DNA of 19,440 bases, taken from the NCBI GenBank assembly GCA_964393895.1, contig CAYMWP010000089.1:1-19440 (forward strand), read 5' to 3'. Below the pieces are notes generated by a model. The model was not told the origin of the DNA. It was given only the letters and a program-made list of their open reading frames with translations, and searched no databases. The translations under genes and the position numbers were made by a program. Origin of the DNA: B4-G1 sp964393895 (GTDB lineage Bacteria > Chloroflexota > Anaerolineae > B4-G1). This document shows, piece by piece, positions 13,640 through 19,440 of this stretch (position 1 is the first letter of the stretch; each line of letters starts with the position of its first letter).

Positions 13640-15361
13640 ATGACCGAAATCACCGGCGGCGAGCTATTGCTCAAATGTCTGAAAGAAGAAGGGGTCAGCG
13701 TCATGTTCGGCATCCTGGACGGGAGCTTTAACCCCTTCCTGGCCAAGCTGAACGAGTACGACATCCGCTTCATCAACTCGCGCCACGAGGCGGCAGCGGC
13801 GCATATGGCCGAGGCCTGGGCCAGAATCCGGGGCGAGCCGGCCGTCGTCATCGGCGGCATTGGGCCTGGCGCGGCCAACATGGTCTCTGGCATCGTCACC
13901 GCCTACGCCGAGGGCAGTCCCGTGATCGCCCTCAGCGGCCAGCGGCGGCGCAACATCATCTATCCCAATCGAGGCGGCGCGTTCCAGAACGTGGATCTCT
14001 TGGGGCTGTACCGCCCGGTGACCAAGTGGAGCGCGGGGGTGCGCGAGTTCCGTCGCTTGCCAGAGCTGATCCGCCGCGCCTACCGCGAGGCGACCAGCGG
14101 ACGTCCCGGCCCCGTCTACCTGGAGATCCCAGAGGACGTGATGCGCTCCACCGGCGACCCGGAGACGGCGGGCGTCTGGTCGGCGGCGCAGTACCGTCCG
14201 GGCAAGCCCGGGCCGGGCGACCCGGCGCTCGTCGCGCAGGCGGCCGAGATGCTGGCGGGGGCAGAGAGGCCGTTCCTCCACGCCGGCGTGGGAGTATCCT
14301 GGGCCGCTGCGTGGGACCAGTTCGTCGCCCTGGCCGATCATCTGGCGGCGGGCATCTCCACCAGCCTGGCCGCGCGGGGCGTCGTCCCCGAAGATCACCC
14401 CCGCTACTTTCACCCCTTGGATCCTGCGTTGCAGGCCGCCCGATCCGAGGCGGACGTGGTGCTGGTGGTGGGCGGGCGCATGGGCGAGCTGGATGGCTGG
14501 GGCCGCGCTCCCTTCTGGGGCGACCCCGCCCAGCAGCGGGTCATTCACGTGGACGCGGACCCAGCGTCAATCGGCCTGAATCGCCCCGTTGACTTGGGAG
14601 TGCTGGGCGACGCGCGGGCCGTGCTGGAAGCTCTGCTGGCGGCGGTGCAGGGGCGCGTCCGGCAACGGGAGGAGCACGCCGGCTTTGAGCGATATAGGGC
14701 GCTCTCCCAAACGCGGCAGGCGCAGCTCGAGCAGGCGCTGCAAGAGGGAGGGGGACTGGTCAATCCAGGCCGGGCGGTGCAAGTGGTGCGCGACTTCTTT
14801 CCACGCGACGCCATCACCGTCCAGGACGGGGGCAACACCAGCCTGTGGTGCGCTAGTTTCAACCCCATCCTGGCCCCGCGCTCCTATCTCTACACCGCCA
14901 AGTTCGGCCACCTGGGAACGGGGTTGCCCTACGCCATCGGGGCCAAATTGGCCGCGCCAGACCGTCCGGTCTACCTTATCTCTGGCGACGGGGCCATCGG
15001 ATTCAACATCCAGGAGCTAGAGACCGCCCGCCGTTACGACCTGCCCGTCATCGTGGTGGTCATCTGCGACCAGGGCTGGGGGATGGAGCGGCCGTCGCAG
15101 GTGTTCGCCCAGGTCGTGGCGCAAGCCGGCGGTATGGTGGAGACGGAGCTCTCGCCCGACACGCGCTATGACCTGGTGGCCGAAGCGTTCGGCTGCCACG
15201 GCGAGATGGTAAAGAAACTGGACCAACTCCGCCCTGCCCTGGAACGGGCCGTCGAATCTGGCAAACCGGCCCTGATCCAGGTGATGGTAAACCCGGAGGT
15301 CAACTTTGCGCCGCCGGGGTTGCTCGAGTTCAGCTCGATGGTCTACAAGGCGGAGGATTGA
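13640..15361 (+). CDS. ThDP-dependent enzyme, acetolactate-synthase-like
   Basis: The 573-residue protein has the three-domain layout of the ThDP decarboxylase/acetolactate-synthase family: N-terminal pyrimidine-binding domain (about 1-170) with the activating glutamate E50 in NSRHEAAAAHMAEA, a central domain (about 190-330) with VVGGRMGEL, and a C-terminal pyrophosphate-binding domain (about 370-540) with GDG (D450). The motif that normally ends in NN reads C476-D477 (VICDQGWGME), so an aspartate would serve as the magnesium ligand. The substrate could be a 2-oxo acid or acyl-CoA; true IlvB is not supported, since no IlvN regulatory subunit or other branched-chain genes are nearby. GAGGAGG lies 9 nt before the ATG. 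The SDR gene begins 2 nt after its stop, so coupled translation is likely. Confidence 0.88.
   Translation: MTEITGGELLLKCLKEEGVSVMFGILDGSFNPFLAKLNEYDIRFINSRHEAAAAHMAEAWARIRGEPAVVIGGIGPGAANMVSGIVTAYAEGSPVIALSGQRRRNIIYPNRGGAFQNVDLLGLYRPVTKWSAGVREFRRLPELIRRAYREATSGRPGPVYLEIPEDVMRSTGDPETAGVWSAAQYRPGKPGPGDPALVAQAAEMLAGAERPFLHAGVGVSWAAAWDQFVALADHLAAGISTSLAARGVVPEDHPRYFHPLDPALQAARSEADVVLVVGGRMGELDGWGRAPFWGDPAQQRVIHVDADPASIGLNRPVDLGVLGDARAVLEALLAAVQGRVRQREEHAGFERYRALSQTRQAQLEQALQEGGGLVNPGRAVQVVRDFFPRDAITVQDGGNTSLWCASFNPILAPRSYLYTAKFGHLGTGLPYAIGAKLAAPDRPVYLISGDGAIGFNIQELETARRYDLPVIVVVICDQGWGMERPSQVFAQVVAQAGGMVETELSPDTRYDLVAEAFGCHGEMVKKLDQLRPALERAVESGKPALIQVMVNPEVNFAPPGLLEFSSMVYKAED
15352..15356 (+). 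promoter_or_regulatory. ribosome-binding site deciding the SDR start
   Basis: GGAGG inside the last codons of the ThDP gene lies 7 nt before the ATG at 15364. The frame could also open at TTG 15358, but that leaves only 1 nt after the ribosome site, so 15364 is chosen. Confidence 0.8.
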
Positions 15362-15363
15362 GC

Positions 15364-16179
15364 ATGTACGATTTGAACGACAAGGTCGCCATCGTCACGG
15401 GCGCGGGGCGCGAGGGAGGCATCGGCGCGGCGGTCGCTCGGCGGCTGGCGCAGGCTGGCGCGCGCGTGGTGATCGGCGACATCTGCGCGCCGCCCTCTGA
15501 TCTACCCCACGCCGGGAGCGGGCAGTGGGAGGAGTTGGAGGCCATTGCCGGCGAGATCAAAGCCTTGCCCGTCCGTGTGGACGTGACCGACGCCGCATCG
15601 GTCCGGGCGATGATGAAGCAGGCGAAGGAAACCTTTGGCCGGTTGGACATCCTGGTCAACAACGCCGGGGCGGCCATTGGCCCCGCGCCCGTCATCCAGA
15701 TGGCGGAGAAGGCCTGGCGCAGGACGCTAGAGATCAACGCGACCGGCACCTTTCTCTGCTGCCAGCTCGCGCTGCCGCTGATGCTCGCGGGGGGGCGGGG
15801 CGGGCGCATCGTCAACGTGTCCTCGATCGCGGCGGAGAAGCCCAAACCCTACGTCTCAGCCTACGCCGCCAGCAAAGCGGCCGTCGTCGCGCTCACCCGC
15901 TCGCTGGCGCAGGAGGTGGCCGAGTTCGGCGTCACCGTCAACGCGGTGTTGCCCGGCGACGTGGACACGGCGATGAAACAATGGGGGCTACAACTCGAAT
16001 CGCTGGTCACCGGCCAGCCCTACGACGAGGTCGTGACGGCGGCCGTGGCGCGGATACCACTGGGCCGCCTGGCGACGCCGCAGGACGTGGCCCAACTGGT
16101 CGCCTTCCTGGCGTCGGACGAGGCCAGCTTTATCACCGGGCAGGCGTACAACATCACCGGCGGGCGCGAGTTGACGTGA
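15364..16179 (+). CDS. SDR-family NAD(P)-dependent oxidoreductase
   Basis: The 271-residue classical short-chain dehydrogenase has the dinucleotide-binding motif TGAGREGGIG (residues 12-21, with a longer loop than the usual TGxxxGxG), NNAG at 99-102 and the catalytic tetrad N125, S154, Y167 and K171 (YAASK). D39 after the second strand suggests NAD preference. The C-terminus GQAYNITGG is typical of 3-oxoacyl-ACP-reductase-like and sugar or alcohol dehydrogenases; the substrate is open. It follows the ThDP gene with a 2-nt gap, so the two probably act in one pathway, for example reducing or oxidising the product of the ThDP enzyme (inference). A 27-bp palindrome begins at the base after the stop. 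Confidence 0.9.
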   Translation: MYDLNDKVAIVTGAGREGGIGAAVARRLAQAGARVVIGDICAPPSDLPHAGSGQWEELEAIAGEIKALPVRVDVTDAASVRAMMKQAKETFGRLDILVNNAGAAIGPAPVIQMAEKAWRRTLEINATGTFLCCQLALPLMLAGGRGGRIVNVSSIAAEKPKPYVSAYAASKAAVVALTRSLAQEVAEFGVTVNAVLPGDVDTAMKQWGLQLESLVTGQPYDEVVTAAVARIPLGRLATPQDVAQLVAFLASDEASFITGQAYNITGGRELT

Positions 16180-16206
16180 GTAGGGCAGGATGGCATCCTG
16201 CGCTAC
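16180..16206. repeat. 27-bp near-perfect palindrome after SDR stop
   Basis: The two 13-base halves around the centre at 16193 match as reverse complements except for one position (16184/16202). The core is GCAGGATG / CATCCTGC. Lying directly after the SDR stop it could stabilise or end the operon transcript, but there is no T run, and it may equally be a dispersed repeat. Confidence 0.6.
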
Positions 16207-16429
16207 TGCAACGCCCACGATGCAAACGCGGTGGCGGCGGTGCGCATCTGCCATCTCCATATCCCCGTCCCACCACAGTGGGATCGGTGGATGGTCTCTC
16301 TGCAGTGTTGTTATCAGTGTATCGAAGGGTTGTTCAGGTACGATTGGACTGGAACAATCCGCCTGGCCTTCTGATACCGTGACCGCTCTTGAGTTGTCAG
16401 TACCAGTTGACCAATATGCCGAAATCAGC
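16207..16429. other. non-coding stretch, no gene recognised
   Basis: The stretch between the SDR operon and the next hairpin has lower G+C content than its neighbours and short frames broken by stops on both strands. A minus-strand frame here (15988-16461) runs into the SDR gene and resembles no family I know. It could be decayed mobile or host sequence. Confidence 0.4.
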
Positions 16430-16523
16430 GACAATATGATCAGGCATGCTGTCAGTTTCATCTTCCACCTCCATTATGTATGGTGAGATGGCTGACAGTA
16501 TGCCAAGAATTATCTCAATTGTC
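16430..16523. repeat. 94-bp MITE-like imperfect palindrome
   Basis: GGCATGCTGTCAG (16443-16455) pairs with CTGACAGTATGCC (16492-16504) in 13 steps including one G-T wobble. Inside, CATCT/CACC pair with GGTG/AGATG. Outer hexamers GACAAT (16430-16435) and ATTGTC (16518-16523) extend the symmetry with a bulge. It has no coding capacity, so it is either a miniature mobile element or a structured RNA. Confidence 0.55.
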
Positions 16524-16536
16524 CAGGGACACTACC

Positions 16537-16542
16537 TATAAT
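16537..16542 (+). promoter_or_regulatory. consensus -10 box TATAAT upstream of the reductase
   Basis: TATAAT is a perfect -10 hexamer but the region 15-19 bp upstream has no good -35 box (CTCAAT at 17-bp spacing). TTGTCC is only 12 bp away. If used, the transcript would begin with the strong hairpin at 16544-16577. This is a weak call. Confidence 0.3.
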
Positions 16543-16543
16543 T

Positions 16544-16577
16544 AGACCCTAAGGGTTTTCTGAAACCCTTAGGGTCT
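16544..16577. repeat. 15-bp perfect hairpin with TCTG loop
   Basis: AGACCCTAAGGGTTT (16544-16558) and AAACCCTTAGGGTCT (16563-16577) are exact reverse complements with a 4-nt loop TCTG. Each arm also contains its own near-palindrome (ACCCTAAGGGT). It borders exactly on the coding-like tail at 16573-16659, as if it marked the breakpoint where the rest of that gene was lost. Confidence 0.75.
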
Positions 16578-16659
16578 GGGAGCGGTATCCATCGTCGAGC
16601 GGGCCGATCTGGTGGAGCAGAATCGGGCCATTGGGTGCGTGAGTGAGGAAGCGTTATGA
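16573..16659 (+). pseudogene. unrecognised C-terminal gene remnant overlapping the reductase start
   Basis: A frame open from 16573 reads GAVSIVERADLVEQNRA, then IGCVSEEAL, and stops with TGA at 16657-16659. That stop overlaps the ATG of the next gene in the ATGA arrangement typical of operons. Third-position G or C is frequent (about 18 of 26 codons), as in real genes here. Upstream the frame is closed by TAG at 16570-16572 inside the 16544-16577 hairpin. I read it as the tail of a lost upstream operon partner of the reductase. I do not recognise the family. Confidence 0.5.
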
Positions 16660-17591
16660 AAATTACAGTGATGGGGAGTGGAGGAATAGGCGGTTACTAC
16701 GGTGGGCTGTTGGCCCGCGCCGGCCACGATGTGACCTTTGTCGCGCGGGGCGCACACCTGGCGGCCCTGCGCAGGAACGGGTTGCAGGTGAAGAGCGTCC
16801 ACGGTGACTTTGCCGTCGCGCCTCTCCAGGCTACCGATACGCCGGCCGAGCTCGGACCGATGGACTTGGTAATGATTTGCGTCAAGACGCCGGATACCGA
16901 GCAGGCCGCCCGCGCCATTGAGCCAATGGTGGGGCCGCGTACTACGGTTATGAGCTTGCAGAACGGCATAGACGCCGCCGGGCGCATTGGGACGATCGTC
17001 GGCGTGGAGCGCGTGATAGGCGGTGTGACCTGGATATCGTCCGCCATCGAGGAGCCGGGCGTGATCCGGCAGCTCTCCCAGTTTCGGCGCATCGTGTTGG
17101 GCGAGCTCGACGGACGCATCACGCCGCGCGTGCAGGCCATCGTCGGAGCGTTCGAGGGCACGGGTGCCACGGTGGAGATTGCCGACGACATCCTCAAGAC
17201 TCTGTGGACCAAATTCGTCTTTATCGCCGCCATCAGCGGGGTGGGGTCGCTCACACGATTAGAGATCGGCGACTATCGAGACGTGCATGAGACACGCGCT
17301 CTGCTGGTGGGTCTCATGCAGGAGGTGGAGGCAGTGGCGCTGGCCGAAGGAGTGGCGCTCGATGCAGACGTGGTCGAACAGGCGTTGGTCATCGTGGATG
17401 GAGCCGCGCCCAACATCAAGCCTTCTATGCAGCGGGACGTGGAAGCGGGCCGCCGCTCCGAGCTGGATTCAATGATCGGCGTGGTCGGCCGCAAGGGGCG
17501 CGAGCTGGGAGTGCCCACGCCTGTGGCGGACGCAGTCTATGCGGCCCTTCTGCCTGCCGAGCTGAGGGCACGCGGCGACTCCGCTCGATGA
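16656..17591 (+). CDS. 2-dehydropantoate 2-reductase family protein
   Basis: The 311-residue ApbA/PanE-family reductase has the nucleotide-binding motif GSGGIGG near residues 7-13, CVKTPDTEQA at about 75-84, LQNGIDAA at about 101-108 and the family lysine K186 (WTKFVF). The asparagines normally found 4 and 8 residues after that lysine in E. coli PanE are I190 and S194 here, so the natural substrate may be another 2-oxo acid rather than ketopantoate. The C-terminal part SMQRDVEAGRRSELDSMIG fits the family. GAGGAA lies just before the ATG, which overlaps the stop of an upstream coding remnant. No other pantothenate genes are in the window, so the symbol panE is withheld. It converges with the exporter operon to its right. 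Confidence 0.88.
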   Translation: MKITVMGSGGIGGYYGGLLARAGHDVTFVARGAHLAALRRNGLQVKSVHGDFAVAPLQATDTPAELGPMDLVMICVKTPDTEQAARAIEPMVGPRTTVMSLQNGIDAAGRIGTIVGVERVIGGVTWISSAIEEPGVIRQLSQFRRIVLGELDGRITPRVQAIVGAFEGTGATVEIADDILKTLWTKFVFIAAISGVGSLTRLEIGDYRDVHETRALLVGLMQEVEAVALAEGVALDADVVEQALVIVDGAAPNIKPSMQRDVEAGRRSELDSMIGVVGRKGRELGVPTPVADAVYAALLPAELRARGDSAR

Positions 17592-17603
17592 GGGAAGCGC
17601 CGC

Positions 17604-17636
17604 CAAGGGTTGCGAGTCCAGCGACGTAAACCCTTG
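17604..17636. terminator. hairpin between convergent genes, possible two-way terminator
   Basis: CAAGGGTT (17604-17611) and AACCCTTG (17629-17636) are exact reverse complements with a 17-nt loop. It is in the 66-bp gap between two convergent stop codons, where a shared terminator is expected, but no T run follows on either strand. Confidence 0.35.
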
Positions 17637-17657
17637 AGGCCTGAATCCGGCGCACGG

Positions 17658-18857
17658 TCACTCGACCAGGATCTCCACCTGCGCCGTCATCCCTGGCCGC
17701 AGGTGGAGGTCGGTGGGTTGCAACTCGATCGTCAACGTGTAGGTGGTGTCGCCCTGCTGCACCACCGCGACCGGCGAGATGGTGGTCACTTGCCCGTGCA
17801 GCGTCTCATCGCGGAAGGCGTTCACTCGCACCAGCACATCCTGCCCCACCCGCACGCGACCGATCTCCAACTCGCCCACGTTCCTGGTCTCGACGCGCCA
17901 GCGGGACAGGTCGAGCAGCTCGACGACCGTCGCGCCGGGCGCGGCCCACTCACCCACGCCGAGCGGCGCGTCAGAGACGATGCCGTCGAAGGGGGCCAGC
18001 AGGATCGCACGCGCCAGATCAGCTTGCGCTGCCTCCAACGCCAGTTGCGCCCGCTCCACGTCCAGTTGCGCCAGCGTGAGCGCTTCCGGCGTGATGGAGT
18101 GCTGCGCTTCGTACAGCGTCAACTGCGCCTGAGCCAGTTGCGCCTTGGCGTCGGCGACGGCGACGGCGTAACCGTGGTCGGCGGCGCGCATCTCGTACTG
18201 GGCCAGCACGATGTCATAGTGCTCCTGGGCATCATCCAAAGCGCACGCCTGAGGCGAGGACGGGGCCCAAGTCGTCGTCCGGGGATCGTCGAGCACCTTC
18301 TGATATTCGTTCTGCGCATCCTCCAGCGCATCCGCAGCCTGCTCCAACTCCCAGCGGTCAATGACGTCCTGATTGCCGCGCTGCCCCGCCTGGCCGCGGG
18401 CCTGGGTCAGCGCGGCCTGGGCGCTGGTGATGGTCGCCGTCGCCGCCAGCACCCGTTCCGGGACGGGCGTGGCCTGGGCCTGCAACTGGGCCAGGTAGGC
18501 CTGGGCGGTCTCCAGCTCCAATTCCACCTGGGCCACCCCGCGCTGCAATTCGGCGGCGTCGAGCGCGGCCAACGTCTGCCCGGCCTGCACACGCTCGCCG
18601 ACCGCGCCCGCGACCGATGCGACGTTCCCGCCCACGCCAAAGCTCAACCTAACCTGCCGGGCCGGCAATAGCACGCCGTTGGCGGTGATGCTGCTGGGGA
18701 GCGATTGGGTCGCCAGGTCAGAGCCTGATATGTGAGTGGGCGTAGGGGAGACGTTTGTGCCTTTGTCGCACGCCGTCAGGGACAGCATCAGCGCCCCCAA
18801 GGCCAGCCATAACCCAATCCTTCGGTTTCGCTCAGGGCAAGTTTGGCGGCTCATCAT
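17658..18857 (-). CDS. HlyD/MacA-type efflux adaptor lipoprotein
   Basis: The 399-residue periplasmic-adaptor-like protein begins with a signal peptide ending in the lipobox LTAC (C30), so it is probably a lipoprotein. It then shows a split biotinyl-lipoyl domain (about 68-100 and 300-330; GERVQAGQTLAALD and APFDGIVSDAPLGVGE), a long alanine/glutamine-rich coiled coil (about 100-290), and a beta-barrel end with LRPGMTAQVEILVE. Such adaptors link ABC or RND pumps to the envelope. Its first ATG overlaps the stop of the FtsX-like permease gene (TAATG) and a GAGGGAAG site lies just before it, so the two are translated together; a second ATG follows immediately. The ATPase normally found with such pairs is not downstream and must lie beyond the window or elsewhere. 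The exported substrate is unknown. Confidence 0.9.
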   Translation of the reverse strand: MMSRQTCPERNRRIGLWLALGALMLSLTACDKGTNVSPTPTHISGSDLATQSLPSSITANGVLLPARQVRLSFGVGGNVASVAGAVGERVQAGQTLAALDAAELQRGVAQVELELETAQAYLAQLQAQATPVPERVLAATATITSAQAALTQARGQAGQRGNQDVIDRWELEQAADALEDAQNEYQKVLDDPRTTTWAPSSPQACALDDAQEHYDIVLAQYEMRAADHGYAVAVADAKAQLAQAQLTLYEAQHSITPEALTLAQLDVERAQLALEAAQADLARAILLAPFDGIVSDAPLGVGEWAAPGATVVELLDLSRWRVETRNVGELEIGRVRVGQDVLVRVNAFRDETLHGQVTTISPVAVVQQGDTTYTLTIELQPTDLHLRPGMTAQVEILVE

Positions 18858-19440
18858 TATCTTCCCTCAATGACGGTCACCGGGTCGAGCCGGGACAGCA
18901 TCCAGGCGATGGTGCCCACGCTGGCCAGAGCGACGGCTAACGGGATGGGAAGTGTGAGTAGCCAGGGCGCGAGGCTGAAAAAGTCCAGGGTCAGGCCGCG
19001 CGGACCATAGACGAGGTTCTGCATACCGAGCAGGCCAACCCCGCACAGCGTCGCGCCGACGACCCAGGCCACGCCGACCACGCTGCCCGTCTCCTTCATC
19101 GTGCGCCAGACGAGCCACGGTCGGCTGCGGCCAACGGCGTTCAGGATGCCGAATTCCTCCTGGCGTTGGGTGAAAAAGATGTGGTTCAACGTAGCCAGGG
19201 CCACGGCAGCCACGGCGGCGATCATACATTCGAGCGCGGCAAAGGTGAGAACAGTTGCCGTCGTCATTTCTTTGTACTCGCGTTCTTCCATAGCGTAGGT
19301 GGTGACGCGCGTCTGTGCTGGATCTATGCTTTCTTCCAGCCAACTATCCAGTATCTGTTTCTGCCCGTTTTGCGGGATGATGAGTAAACGTGGGGATCGG
19401 GATGAGGTCAACTCGTGGCTGTGCAGATATTCGTAGGACG
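18857..19440 (-). CDS. FtsX-like ABC permease, 5'-truncated by window edge
   Basis: About 193 C-terminal residues are visible. The frame has no stop up to the last base, and the codons at 19412-19438 (reading SYEYLHSHE) are open, so the true start is outside the window. The C-terminal module has a hydrophobic helix (LTFAALECMIAAVAAVALA), the FtsX/MacB-family element RQEEFGILNAVGRSRPWL, two more helices, and the ending SRLDPVTVIEGR, which is standard for the FtsX-like permease family. It would form the membrane part of a MacB/LolCDE-like transporter with the adaptor lipoprotein, whose start codon overlaps its stop. Confidence 0.88.
   Translation of the reverse strand, partial: SYEYLHSHELTSSRSPRLLIIPQNGQKQILDSWLEESIDPAQTRVTTYAMEEREYKEMTTATVLTFAALECMIAAVAAVALATLNHIFFTQRQEEFGILNAVGRSRPWLVWRTMKETGSVVGVAWVVGATLCGVGLLGMQNLVYGPRGLTLDFFSLAPWLLTLPIPLAVALASVGTIAWMLSRLDPVTVIEGR

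Noticed and set aside
13664..14548. Minus-strand frame of 294 codons opposite the ThDP gene
   Set aside because: Antisense shadow produced by high third-position G+C; no domain and no ribosome site.
15988..16461. Minus-strand frame of 157 codons covering the SDR 3' end and part of the following gap
   Set aside because: It overlaps a real gene for almost half its length, has no convincing ribosome site and no family match. It could hide a decayed fragment, but I cannot support it.
16430..16542. End of an insertion sequence
   Set aside because: The palindrome and the GTCCAGGGACACTACC stretch look like mobile-element termini, but no transposase or target duplication is visible.
17610..18671. 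Plus-strand frame of 353 codons opposite the HlyD-type adaptor
   Set aside because: Arginine-, histidine- and glutamine-rich shadow of a recognised lipoprotein gene.

Overview
The window is a G+C-rich bacterial chromosome segment. My best guess for the source is a Chloroflexota lineage (Anaerolineae/Caldilineae-like). The grounds are inference only: a very large GAF/PAS hybrid histidine kinase, an MttB-family methyltransferase without pyrrolysine, a BtrH/DUF4872 protein, an ABC-type HlyD/FtsX exporter whose adaptor is a lipoprotein, and many palindromic repeats between genes. There is no rRNA, tRNA or CRISPR array, and no transposase that I can recognise.

Layout. Positions 1-148 hold a palindromic repeat and the 3' flank of the kinase. 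On the minus strand, 149-5569 encode an 1806-residue hybrid sensor kinase (REC-PAS-5xGAF-2xPAS-HisKA-HATPase-REC). A ~400-bp divergent intergenic region follows, with a 60-bp palindrome and a good sigma-70-type promoter (5852-5880) facing right. The plus-strand block then runs: MttB-family methyltransferase (5968-7434), BtrH-N/DUF4872 protein (7567-8583), zinc alcohol dehydrogenase (8704-9918), UMF1/Atg22-like MFS transporter (10105-11484), divergent PRPP-synthetase (11752-12723), metallo-beta-lactamase-fold hydrolase (12732-13559), ThDP-dependent acetolactate-synthase-like enzyme (13640-15361), SDR oxidoreductase (15364-16179) and a ketopantoate-reductase-family protein (16656-17591). The right end is a convergent minus-strand exporter operon: an FtsX-like permease (cut by the window edge) that overlaps by one base the lipoprotein HlyD-type adaptor.

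How the genes may work together. Four genes (prs-like, MBL, ThDP enzyme, SDR) look like one operon with its own promoter at about 11679-11706, and the ThDP and SDR genes are nearly fused (2-nt gap). With the methyltransferase, alcohol dehydrogenase and transporter, the block reads as uptake and oxidation of a small organic substrate. The substrate cannot be read from the sequence.

The most unusual content lies between the genes. At least three intergenic stretches carry only the 3' tail of a missing gene: a GyrI-like C-terminus at 7454-7555, a second MttB-type C-terminus at 8577-8639, and an unrecognised tail at 16573-16659 that ends in an ATGA overlap with the ketopantoate-reductase start. 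The window also carries about ten palindromic repeats of several types. One is a hairpin set with a shared CTTT(T)A loop and compensatory stem changes. Another is a mirror-symmetric 4+4 array of ACGAAT units upstream of the transporter gene.
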